Of a stretch of 6,743 bases of DNA, positions 1-6,674 are shown piece after piece. Source of the stretch: Dehalococcoidia bacterium (GTDB taxonomy: Bacteria; Chloroflexota; Dehalococcoidia; Dehalococcoidales; UBA3254); NCBI GenBank assembly GCA_030691835.1, contig JAUYDO010000132.1:1-6743 (forward strand). The letters run 5' to 3'. A model generated the notes under the pieces. That model worked only from the letters and a program-made list of their open reading frames with translations, ran no database searches and was not told the origin of the DNA. How positions within the stretch are numbered: the stretch's first letter is position 1; each line of letters begins with the position of its first letter. A program made the position numbers and the translations under genes.

Positions 1-414
1 CTTCGACTGCTCGGCGGCTTCCCGTACTATCTTGCGCCAGCGGTCAATCTTGCTATCTCCCGGCTTGCTGACAACGCACCGCTCACATGTGAAGGGGACG
101 AAGGCGCTCACCCCAATCTCAACCCCTTTTTGCAGGACAAACTCGAGCTTATCCGACTTTAGAAGCGCCAGATAAAGAGTAATTTTGAAACGGGGCTCAT
201 TAGAGCAAAGAGATTTGTTCAGTATTTTGCCCCGGACCAGTTCCCCATTTAGCTCTTGAATTTCTACTTCATACTCCCAGCCGCCGTTATCAAGAAGGGT
301 AATATGGTCGCCGGGCTTCAATCTCAGCACGTGGAAAATTTGATGCGCCTGCTCACCCTTAATATACGCTCTTTCCTGAGCAAGCCATTCCGGGGTAACA
401 AAGAAACGGTGCAT
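1..414 (-). CDS. rsmE: 16S rRNA (uracil-1498-N3)-methyltransferase RsmE, N-terminal part (gene runs off the left edge)
   Basis: RsmE uses S-adenosylmethionine to methylate N3 of U1498 in 16S rRNA, a cytoplasmic housekeeping modification of the small ribosomal subunit. I translated 138 codons without a stop; a full protein is usually about 240-250 residues, so roughly the last 100 lie outside the window. Recognisable signatures are the MHRFFV start, the PUA-like N-terminal domain (about residues 1-70) with H-x2-LRLKPGD near 28-36, the entry to the SPOUT domain with LLKSDKLEFVLQKGVEIGV (84-102), and RWRKIVREAAEQS (125-137). The SAM-binding knot is not visible. The ATG at 414 is chosen because MHRFF is the normal family start. 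Its nearest purine-rich ribosome site, GGGAGAG, sits rather far upstream (about 17 bases), and a GTG six codons earlier is possible but would lie directly on that site. The gene follows the oxidoreductase operon on the same strand after 83 bases; whether it is co-transcribed is unclear. Confidence 0.93.
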   Translation of the reverse strand, partial: MHRFFVTPEWLAQERAYIKGEQAHQIFHVLRLKPGDHITLLDNGGWEYEVEIQELNGELVRGKILNKSLCSNEPRFKITLYLALLKSDKLEFVLQKGVEIGVSAFVPFTCERCVVSKPGDSKIDRWRKIVREAAEQSK

Positions 415-434
415 CTCAATATGTGTGTACACTC

Positions 435-455
435 TCCCTACACCGTGTGGAGGGA
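435..455 (-). promoter_or_regulatory. Stem-loop just upstream of rsmE
   Basis: Read on the minus strand, TCCCT + CC bulge + ACA, loop CGG, then TGT + AGGGA forms an 8-bp stem with a two-base bulge. The 3' arm contains the only good purine-rich ribosome-site candidate for rsmE, so folding could mask it. No U-run follows, so it does not look like an intrinsic terminator. An 8-base perfect palindrome, GTGTACAC, lies next to it at 425-432. Functional meaning is inference only. Confidence 0.3.
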
Positions 456-497
456 ACTACGTATAATGACCCGACAGGATAAGACGCCAGGTGCGTA

Positions 498-662
498 TTA
501 GGCGACCTTCACCCCGTGCTTCCAGCGCTCGCCGTCCCATGTCCATATCATCGCCTCGCATCTGGGGCACAGGATGCAGATATTGCCATCCTGCTCCTTC
601 TCGATACCCCGCACCAGCCTCTGACAGCCATTGCAGTACGTTTTCTTAACCGATATTTTCAT
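498..662 (-). CDS. Small zinc-ribbon protein of 54 residues, unknown function
   Basis: I found this gene by hand translation. It encodes a 54-residue, basic, soluble protein. It has a CX2C pair near the start (Cys10, Cys13 in YCNGC) and a second pair (Cys32, Cys35 in LCPRC), 18 residues apart, with an extra Cys29. This spacing is typical of a rubredoxin-like or zinc-ribbon knuckle pair. A Trp-rich tail follows (IWTWDGERW, 39-47). The ATG at 662 has GGAG eight bases upstream (complement of 671-674); a GTG directly before it is a less likely start. It begins 31 bases after the stop of the NrfD-like gene on the same strand, so it is probably the last gene of that operon. It could bind zinc structurally, or bind iron and help assemble or regulate the redox complex. 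I do not recognise a named family, and no function is assigned. Confidence 0.72.
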   Translation of the reverse strand: MKISVKKTYCNGCQRLVRGIEKEQDGNICILCPRCEAMIWTWDGERWKHGVKVA

Positions 663-693
663 CACCTATTCTCCGTTCTCATCATTGACTCTT

Positions 694-1569
694 CTAAGAC
701 ATGGGCACCTGTAGTGGATAGTAGTGTCCTGCTTTGATTATAGCAGACCTTATTATATAACTGCTACCCAGCAGTAGTAGGCCGGAAACCGCGGAAGTCC
801 ATACCATGTACACCGCGCCTCCGACCCACAGACCGGCGAACAGTATGACCAGGGATACGACAAGGCAAACGATAGTAGACAGCACTGGACCGTTCACCGT
901 TTTGATGGACTCGGTAAAAGTGACGCTGTAGCGCGAGCTCAACAGCGACCACAAGATGATAAGCTCCGCGATTATGAAGACTATGCCAGCGAGTGCCATC
1001 AGTCCGGAGATAGCAGCAACCTCGTAGTCGGGATAGCTTCCGACGAAGGCGAGGAACAGCAGAAGCATCAATCCGAGTCCACTGCACAGGGCGGTGAAGA
1101 ATGAGGCAACAGGCAGAACAGGGGATGACCACACCGGCACACCCCTGGCTTCGCTAAGGAAAACGCCGTGGTAAGCGGCGGTAAGTAGAGCCAGGACGAA
1201 AGCAATAATCCCGACTATCGTGCCGCCCGTATTTAGAAACCAGTCGGGCATAAAGAAAGCCGGAACAGCATATATCAGCCCGAACAGTATAAATAGCGTC
1301 TGGAGCAAGGCACCTCTGGACATCCAGGATGTCGAGAAACCGGTGAGTACCCGGTACATATTGCGGGGCGAGCGCAGTTCCAGAAACAGAAAGATTAGTC
1401 CCACAATCACAAGCACTGGTCCGAGGAGGGCGCCCATGAGCGTCATTTCTTGCATTCCACCGATTAATATGAGAACGAAGGCAATGGCGAATACTCCGGC
1501 GCCCATGCCACCAAGAAACATATCGATGGTTACCAGTCCTCCCCATGTACTCTGTCTCTCAATAGCCAT
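694..1569 (-). CDS. NrfD/PsrC-type membrane subunit of a molybdoenzyme complex (quinone-reactive anchor)
   Basis: This is an integral membrane protein of 291 residues, predicted to anchor the Mo and Fe-S subunits and exchange electrons with the (mena)quinone pool without haem. About eight hydrophobic helices are visible near residues 15-37, 44-64, 87-107, 115-137, 148-176, 184-211, 226-247 and 250-272, matching the eight-helix NrfD/PsrC fold. Family-like features are the Gly-rich first helix (GGMGAG, 20-25), LELRSPRN at the end of helix 2 (63-70), VWSSP before helix 5 (146-150), and a short soluble C-terminus with GHYYPLQVP. The ATG at 1569 has GGAGG six bases upstream. The gap to the Fe-S gene is 12 bases, and the two are surely co-transcribed and translationally close. 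Known relatives include PsrC, PhsC-like and PadD-like anchors; the subfamily cannot be fixed by eye. Confidence 0.9.
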   Translation of the reverse strand: MAIERQSTWGGLVTIDMFLGGMGAGVFAIAFVLILIGGMQEMTLMGALLGPVLVIVGLIFLFLELRSPRNMYRVLTGFSTSWMSRGALLQTLFILFGLIYAVPAFFMPDWFLNTGGTIVGIIAFVLALLTAAYHGVFLSEARGVPVWSSPVLPVASFFTALCSGLGLMLLLFLAFVGSYPDYEVAAISGLMALAGIVFIIAELIILWSLLSSRYSVTFTESIKTVNGPVLSTIVCLVVSLVILFAGLWVGGAVYMVWTSAVSGLLLLGSSYIIRSAIIKAGHYYPLQVPMS

Positions 1570-1581
1570 CCTTCGCCTCCG

Positions 1582-2235
1582 TTACCTCGGTAAGTAGTAC
1601 ACCGACGGGTCTGTGCCCAACTCTTCCAACAGCCTGAATCCCTTGCGCTCTCTTATCAGCCGGGATACCTCGCTCTGCGGGTCATCCAGGTCGCCGAAGT
1701 ACCTGGCTTTGGCGATACAGGAATTAACGCAGGTTGGTGTGGCATCGGGCTTCACCCCAATCTCGGACCGGTCAGTGGCTTTGTCTACCTTAGCCATGCA
1801 GAAGGTGCACTTCGATGCTGTCCCTACTTTGTGCCTCTGATACGGAGCGCGTAGCTCGGCAGGGAACTGCTCGTATGGGGTGGGTTGCCCGAAGTAGTAG
1901 GTCTTCTCCCTGTATATCCGCCGCGCCCTGTAGGGACAGGCTACCTCGCAGTAGCCACAGCCCAGGCACTTATCGTAGTCCACGTACACGATGCCATCTT
2001 CGCGCTGTACCGTAGCTCCGGTGGGACAGACATCCTTGCATGCCGGGCTCTTGCAGTGCTGGCAGGGCACAGGCAGAAAGGACCTCGTTACGTTGGGATA
2101 CTCACCCACTTCATAATCGTAGACATCGTTCCAGAAAATTCCAGGCGGAACGAAGTTGTCAACCTTGCATGCCACGGTACAGGTATGACAGCCGACGCAC
2201 TTCTTCAAATTTATAACCATACCCAGCCGAGTCAT
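1582..2235 (-). CDS. Four-cluster [4Fe-4S] ferredoxin-type electron-transfer subunit (PsrB/PadC-like)
   Basis: This 217-residue subunit should carry electrons between the molybdenum subunit and the membrane subunit. Sixteen cysteines lie in the canonical pattern for four [4Fe-4S] clusters: Cys13/16/19/23, Cys58/61/66/70, Cys90/93/96/100, and Cys143/146 with Cys169/173. The CX2CX2CX3C-Pro style motif is clearest at 90-101 (CLGCGYCEVACP), and CQHCKSPACKDVCP (58-71) is characteristic of the DmsB/PsrB/NrfC family. There is no Tat or Sec signal; the protein begins MTRLGMVINLKKCVGC, so it should stay in the cytoplasm. The start is well set: AAGGAGG lies six bases before ATG and overlaps the TAA stop of the catalytic gene (TAAGGAGG), suggesting translational coupling. 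It sits between the catalytic and NrfD-like genes, as expected for the complex. Confidence 0.94.
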   Translation of the reverse strand: MTRLGMVINLKKCVGCHTCTVACKVDNFVPPGIFWNDVYDYEVGEYPNVTRSFLPVPCQHCKSPACKDVCPTGATVQREDGIVYVDYDKCLGCGYCEVACPYRARRIYREKTYYFGQPTPYEQFPAELRAPYQRHKVGTASKCTFCMAKVDKATDRSEIGVKPDATPTCVNSCIAKARYFGDLDDPQSEVSRLIRERKGFRLLEELGTDPSVYYLPR

Positions 2236-2246
2236 CTCACTCCTCC

Positions 2247-4988
2247 TTATGCCTTGTAGACCCTGACCTTCATATGGTTCTTGCTCGCTCCGCCTTCATC
2301 GGTCAATTCAACGGCGGCCGGTGATACATGATTCAAATTAGCAATATTGAAGTCCCTGGCATAAGGCGTGACCCATTGCCCGAAGGAACCCACCGTAACC
2401 ACGCAGTCCGGTCTCACCCCCTGGCGCAAGGATACTCTGCCCTTGACCCTGTCATAGGCGGACTCTATCCATATATCGTCCCCGTCCCTGATACCGAGCT
2501 TTTCGGCGGTTTTCCAGTTCATCTGCGCCCAGTTGCCACCGACGCTCCGGCTGGAAGACTCCATCATGATAGGAACGCCGACATTACTGCTCCAGGCATA
2601 CTGCATGGCGTGGGTGGTAAGTAACCAGAGGGGATAGTCTTCCGGATTTTTGTTGAGCCTGACGGCTACCTGGTCCAGAAATTTATTGGTATCCTGCCAG
2701 TGAATCAGAGCCTGATATTCCTCTATCTGGGAGTCCCACCAGTAAATGCCCTTTTCATGCACCCTGGCACCCAGCTCTTCTCCTATGCGCTTCAACCTCT
2801 CCTGGTACGGCAGTTCGAACCTGATGCCCTTCCGCCTCATCGCCGGGATGAGGTACCAGGGGCGCATGTAGAACCCGCCGTGCACCTCACCATCACCCGT
2901 CTTCTGAAAGGGGTGGAATATGCCACCGGTCTCTTTGAACCAGTCAAGACCGTGCTCTCCCCTGGTAACTAGCTTGCACATCCGGTCGTACTGCTCTTCA
3001 GCGGTGTATTTCACGTCGGCTTTAAGCTCGTAAGGGGTGCCCTTGAGCTTCATTCCCAGGTAAGCGCCGTTGTTCAGAGCCTCATTATATTCAGCTAACA
3101 AGCCCATCTTCGCCGAAAGCTCGGTGGCGATGTCGCTTATGTTCATGGTGTTGAATGAGCGCTTGACCGCCGGCTGTTTGACGATAATCCCGCTGTATTC
3201 CCAGAAGTTTTCCCTTTCGTTAGTGGCGCCGCATGGGAATATGTGCAGTGTCTCAAGCTCCTGGTCCTCCGGCAGAAGCAGGTCGGCGAACCACGCCGTT
3301 TCGTCAACAGTGTACGCAAAAGTGGCATAAAACGGTATCTGTTTCAGCACCTCCATTACCATGGGAGTGTCGAACTGTGAAATCAGGGGATTTGATTTGA
3401 AGCTAATAAATACTTCAGGAATGGAGGGTTTGGGCCAGTTTTCCGGCGTCTCTACCAGCCATCTCCACACCAGGTGATAGGGACCATCAAAGCCGCCGCA
3501 CAGAGGCAATAGAGACGGTACGCCGTCACGCTTTCCCGGCGGGAATTTCCATTGTCCCTTTTTGGTCGGATGGAACGGGTAGGTAAGAAAGCCATCTTCG
3601 CTTCTCTCCACCGGACCGGAAATCAATACCACCACTCCGACATCCCCGCCAACGGCTTCAATCGAGCCAGCCAGCATTTCCAGCACGTGCTTGGTCCAGA
3701 GAGCCTGTATAGCCCCTCTGCCGCAGTTCACCCCCAGCCCCTGAGTTATAGCCACCGGTCTGAGAGGAAGCTCTTCGCCTTCTACTTTCGCCGTCGCTCC
3801 GACCATGGCGTTTTCAAAGAACTCCCCGGTTATCCTCCTGATGGTGCCGGCAGTAACATCGCACTCTTTAGCCGCCCATTCCGGCGTGAACTCACGGACA
3901 TGCTCAATCAACAGCACAAAGGAGGGCGTAGCTTTAATGTCAGCAAACTCTTCAATGTTATCATCTGCACCGATGGTTATGCCGCTTACCGTAAATTCCC
4001 CCTCGATGGCGGGGTCTTTTATATCAGGCGCATCAAATACTTTCGCCCTGTTATCAGCACTATCCCATATTAGAGGCTTTCTAGTAGCTTTATCCCTGAG
4101 AAAATAGCCGTTCGGGGCGACCAGATAAGGGCTATTGGTCATCTTTTTCAAGAACGGGACATCGCACATCTTGCGCCAGTCAAGCTCGTGCAAAATGGTG
4201 TGAACCATGGCGTAAAGAAAAGTATGGTCTGTCCCCGGTTTAATGGGAATCCATTCATCGGCGGTAGCGCCGGTAACGGAGAGGTGCGGCTCAAGCTGTA
4301 CGCGCTTCATGCCCCGGGCTCTGGCTTCGGAATGCCTCCTGACACCCACTACACCGTTGGTGGCATTGTCGTTCCTGCCGAATGAGAGCAGGTAGCGGGT
4401 ATTAGGGGTATCGGACATGGAGATAAAGGCTTTGTGCCATAGCTCTCCAAGGAGGTGCTCGGTGTGATTGCACTTTACACCTTTACCGCCACCCAGAGTC
4501 ATATCTACAGGTCCGAAGATGCCCTGCGGCGAGCCTGAGGCATGTCCTTTGGCACAGAAAAGGACGAAAAAAGTTCCTAGAATAGATGCGCTGGTGCCGG
4601 CGCCCCCCTCATGAAAAGCCACGCGGGGATAGCCGTTTTCATCCAGAAGTCCCTTCTCTCTGACTTTCTTGAGCCTCTCCGCCAGCATGTTCAGGGCTTC
4701 GTCCCAGGATATCTCCACCCAGCCGGGGTCTTCATCTTTGCCCTTCTTCGGGTTAGTCCTCTTCATCGGAGCCTTAACGCGGTTGGGATTATAGTTCTTC
4801 TGTATCAGACCGTATGCTTTAACGCAGACCTTAGCGTCAGCCGGATGAATCTTCGCCATGTCCCAGTTAGGCTCGATACCCACCGCCACCCCGTTGACTA
4901 CGTGTACTTTGAGGAGGTCCGGACAGCCGGCGTTGCACTGCTGGCAGTATGTTGGTATCAGCTTATCTTCCCATATCTTCTCCGCCAT
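2247..4988 (-). CDS. Molybdopterin oxidoreductase catalytic subunit (MopB/DMSO reductase family), cytoplasmic, possibly PadB-like
   Basis: This is the catalytic subunit of a complex iron-sulfur molybdoenzyme, 913 residues. The N-terminal [4Fe-4S] motif is CX2CX3CX32C (Cys15, 18, 22, 55). The Mo/W-bisMGD core follows, with WVEISWDEALNML (90-102), GSPQGIFGP (152-160), LLSFGRNDNAT (200-210) and the FADLLLPEDQELET signature (568-581). The C-terminal dinucleotide-binding domain runs from about 785 (LWLLTTHAMQYAWSSN) through NWKTAEKLGIRDGDDIWIES to about 910. The metal ligand is uncertain; Cys173 in VKCNHTEH is the best positional candidate. There is no twin-arginine signal, and an in-frame TGA 33 bases upstream of the ATG excludes a longer form. 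AAGGAG lies seven bases before the ATG. The substrate should therefore be reached from the cytoplasm. Cytoplasmic relatives with Fe-S and NrfD partners include phenylacetyl-CoA:acceptor oxidoreductase; thiosulfate/polysulfide reductases are usually exported. The substrate cannot be read from sequence. Confidence 0.93.
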   Translation of the reverse strand: MAEKIWEDKLIPTYCQQCNAGCPDLLKVHVVNGVAVGIEPNWDMAKIHPADAKVCVKAYGLIQKNYNPNRVKAPMKRTNPKKGKDEDPGWVEISWDEALNMLAERLKKVREKGLLDENGYPRVAFHEGGAGTSASILGTFFVLFCAKGHASGSPQGIFGPVDMTLGGGKGVKCNHTEHLLGELWHKAFISMSDTPNTRYLLSFGRNDNATNGVVGVRRHSEARARGMKRVQLEPHLSVTGATADEWIPIKPGTDHTFLYAMVHTILHELDWRKMCDVPFLKKMTNSPYLVAPNGYFLRDKATRKPLIWDSADNRAKVFDAPDIKDPAIEGEFTVSGITIGADDNIEEFADIKATPSFVLLIEHVREFTPEWAAKECDVTAGTIRRITGEFFENAMVGATAKVEGEELPLRPVAITQGLGVNCGRGAIQALWTKHVLEMLAGSIEAVGGDVGVVVLISGPVERSEDGFLTYPFHPTKKGQWKFPPGKRDGVPSLLPLCGGFDGPYHLVWRWLVETPENWPKPSIPEVFISFKSNPLISQFDTPMVMEVLKQIPFYATFAYTVDETAWFADLLLPEDQELETLHIFPCGATNERENFWEYSGIIVKQPAVKRSFNTMNISDIATELSAKMGLLAEYNEALNNGAYLGMKLKGTPYELKADVKYTAEEQYDRMCKLVTRGEHGLDWFKETGGIFHPFQKTGDGEVHGGFYMRPWYLIPAMRRKGIRFELPYQERLKRIGEELGARVHEKGIYWWDSQIEEYQALIHWQDTNKFLDQVAVRLNKNPEDYPLWLLTTHAMQYAWSSNVGVPIMMESSSRSVGGNWAQMNWKTAEKLGIRDGDDIWIESAYDRVKGRVSLRQGVRPDCVVTVGSFGQWVTPYARDFNIANLNHVSPAAVELTDEGGASKNHMKVRVYKA

Positions 4989-5033
4989 CTCAGTTCTCCT
5001 TTGTGCCAGGTCTTGCCGTCATCTTACTGTACT

Positions 5034-5062
5034 ATCGTATTATTTTGGTCAACCGATTGCAA
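5034..5062 (-). promoter_or_regulatory. Alternative proximal promoter for the molybdoenzyme operon
   Basis: On the minus strand TTGCAA (complement of 5057-5062) is followed after 17 bases by TACGAT (complement of 5034-5039), matching the sigma-70-type consensus at four of six positions in each box. It would give a leader of about 40 bases. It is weaker than the distal candidate and may be chance. Confidence 0.3.
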
Positions 5063-5139
5063 GTCAACTGCCAGCACACCGGGTTTTTCAGGTATGGTTA
5101 GCGGTTACATTACAGCATGATGCCATAAATTGTCAACTG
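5048..5139. repeat. Repeated GTCAAC(Y)G motif in the divergent intergenic region (possible operator)
   Basis: GTCAACCG occurs at 5048-5055, and GTCAACTG at both 5063-5070 and 5132-5139, all in the same orientation. The first two are 15 bases apart start to start. The third falls on the overlapping -35 boxes of the two promoter candidates. Repeated short motifs here are compatible with binding of a transcription factor that controls both divergent units, but part of the similarity is simply shared TTGAC -35 content. No regulator gene is in the window. Confidence 0.35.
5109..5136 (-). promoter_or_regulatory. Distal promoter candidate for the molybdoenzyme operon
   Basis: On the minus strand TTGACA (complement of 5131-5136, perfect -35) is followed after 16 bases by TGTAAT (complement of 5109-5114, five of six for the -10 box). 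The leader to the catalytic-subunit ATG would be about 110 bases. A perfect dyad, GCAT-G-ATGC (5115-5123), lies inside the spacer. The -35 box overlaps that of the opposite promoter. Confidence 0.5.
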
Positions 5140-5159
5140 TGAAAGGTATGTGGTACACT
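5130..5159 (+). promoter_or_regulatory. Promoter candidate for the UbiD-family gene
   Basis: TTGTCA (5130-5135, five of six) and TACACT (5154-5159, four of six) are separated by 18 bases. A start about seven bases later would give a leader of about 38 bases before the GTG codon. The -35 box overlaps that of the minus-strand candidate at 5131-5135, so two polymerases could hardly occupy both at once. Confidence 0.42.
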
Positions 5160-5204
5160 ATCAAACGTTATCGTCAATATGCTTGAAACTTCAGGAGGAT
5201 ACCC

Positions 5205-6608
5205 GTGAGCAAAGACCTGAGAGAGTTCCTGTCACTGGCTAAGAAAGCAGGTCCGGAATTCTACGTGGAAGTTAAGAAGCCTCTGAAACCAGAGCTGGAG
5301 AAGGACGTCCTTCAACTAAAGCTGTACAAGGAAAGGGGGCTTTCTCCTGTAATCTACTGTCCGGTTATCAAGGGCAGTAAACTGCCGCTGGTCTCGAATA
5401 TTTTTGGTAGCTATGAACTTCTGGGTCTCGCCCTGGGACTCGAACCCAAGAAAGCTACCAAATCCCAGATTTTCCATGATTATTTGAAAAAGAAAAATGA
5501 GCTTAAACCCGTAAAGAAAGTCCCGGCTTCGCAGGCGCCCGTTAAAGAAGTAATCCTGAAAGGCAAAGACGTAGACCTCGGCGTCTTACCACTCATTTAT
5601 CACGCCGAACGTAACTCGAAGAAATATGTTCCTATCGGGCAGATGGTCTGCAGGAACCCGGACACCGGAGTGCTCAACGTTGGCGTGTACCGCCACGAGG
5701 TGAAGGGGAAGGACAAGCTGGGCGCTATGTTTGTTCCCGACCACCACGCTGCTTACCACGCCCGGCGCTACGCCGAGCTGGGTAAACCCATGGAAGTGGC
5801 AATCTTCATCGGGCATCACCCGGCAGTAGCTCTCGGCTCGCTGTTCAAGGGAGCTATGGATGTTAATGAGCTTGAAGTCGCCGGCGGATTGCTGGGAGAG
5901 TCGCTAAGAGTCACGAAAGCTGAGACGGTAGACCTGCCCGTTCCCGCCGACGCCGAAATCGTGATTGAGGGCGTGCTCGACCCGAAGAAGATGACCACCG
6001 ACGGTCCGTTCTCTGAGTGGGAAGGCTACTACGGGATAGAGCTGAAGTGCTATGTAATCAATATCACCTGCATCACCATGCGCAAGGACGCCATCTACCA
6101 TGACCTGGCTCCGTCACAGATAGAGCACACCATGGCTGCCGCGCTGAACCAGGCAGCCGCAGTATACGATGCCGTGAAAGCGGTGGTACCCACGGTGAAA
6201 GATGTCTATCTGCCGCACTCCGGGCGCTCAAATATAGTCGGCTATGTGCAGATAGCCAAGCGCGTTCCGGGTGAGTCGAACCGCGCCGGAATCGCCGCGG
6301 TAAACGCACTTAGCTGTCTTAAGATTGCGGTTGTGGTGGACGAAGATATAGACATATATAACGAGGATGAAGTCATCTGGGCGATTGCCACCAGGACCAC
6401 GCCGGACCGTGACATTACTATCCTGCCCCGGGTGCTCGGTGACCCGCTCAGCCCCACCTCCTACGATGAGCTACGGCAGAAGAGGGGCGTAATGATAACC
6501 AAGATGGTAATAGACGCCACCAAGCCGCTGGAGACGCCTTTCCCCACCGTTGTAACACCGCCCAAAGACCTGTGGCAGTCTATGAAGCTCGACGACTATA
6601 TAAAGTAG
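5205..6608 (+). CDS. UbiD-family prenyl-FMN-dependent (de)carboxylase
   Basis: This 467-residue cytoplasmic enzyme fits the usual UbiD length (about 450-500). The family reversibly decarboxylates aromatic or alpha,beta-unsaturated acids using prenylated FMN made by UbiX; no ubiX is in the window. Compared from memory with fungal Fdc1, the spacing of key residues matches: Asn158, Arg163 (NVGVYR) and His181 correspond to Asn168, Arg173 and His191; Glu232 (GES) fits the third metal ligand. The acidic pair is Asp266 and Glu271 in DGPFSEWEGYY, matching the E/D-R-E catalytic triad. PADAEIVIEG (247-256) is another family signature. The start is GTG at 5205, with AGGAGG at 5193-5198 six bases upstream. 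It is transcribed away from the molybdoenzyme operon from a shared 216-base region. True UbiD (ubiquinone synthesis) is unlikely given this context, and phenolic-acid, hydroxybenzoate or aryl-CoA-type decarboxylases are possible. The substrate is unknown. Confidence 0.92.
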   Translation: MSKDLREFLSLAKKAGPEFYVEVKKPLKPELEKDVLQLKLYKERGLSPVIYCPVIKGSKLPLVSNIFGSYELLGLALGLEPKKATKSQIFHDYLKKKNELKPVKKVPASQAPVKEVILKGKDVDLGVLPLIYHAERNSKKYVPIGQMVCRNPDTGVLNVGVYRHEVKGKDKLGAMFVPDHHAAYHARRYAELGKPMEVAIFIGHHPAVALGSLFKGAMDVNELEVAGGLLGESLRVTKAETVDLPVPADAEIVIEGVLDPKKMTTDGPFSEWEGYYGIELKCYVINITCITMRKDAIYHDLAPSQIEHTMAAALNQAAAVYDAVKAVVPTVKDVYLPHSGRSNIVGYVQIAKRVPGESNRAGIAAVNALSCLKIAVVVDEDIDIYNEDEVIWAIATRTTPDRDITILPRVLGDPLSPTSYDELRQKRGVMITKMVIDATKPLETPFPTVVTPPKDLWQSMKLDDYIK

Positions 6609-6674
6609 GACATCGAATCTTTAACAGCTAGTGTAGTGTCACAGAGATTACTTTACAATCATCGCACGCATATT

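Noticed and set aside
256..501. Plus-strand open frame of 81 codons
   Set aside because: It lies antisense to the clear RsmE coding frame and part of the following gap, has no recognisable protein features, and the minus strand explains the region.
516..737. Plus-strand open frame of 73 codons
   Set aside because: Antisense to the zinc-ribbon gene and the end of the NrfD-like gene; no ribosome site or family signal.
3552..4073. Plus-strand open frame of 173 codons inside the molybdoenzyme gene
   Set aside because: Antisense shadow of a strongly conserved coding region; its translation is low-complexity and without domain features.
2247..4988. Pyrogallol-phloroglucinol transhydroxylase, considered because UbiD-type gallate decarboxylases exist
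   Set aside because: The protein has an N-terminal [4Fe-4S] cysteine motif and an NrfD-type membrane partner, which point to electron transfer with quinones and not to a soluble transhydroxylase. Kept only as a remote alternative.
4611..5120. Plus-strand open frame of 169 codons reaching into the divergent intergenic region
   Set aside because: Mostly antisense to the catalytic subunit's N-terminus including its Fe-S cysteines; no plausible start context.
5205..6608. Genuine UbiD of ubiquinone synthesis
   Set aside because: Family membership is clear, but the neighbourhood has no quinone-synthesis genes and the anaerobic redox context favours another aromatic acid substrate.
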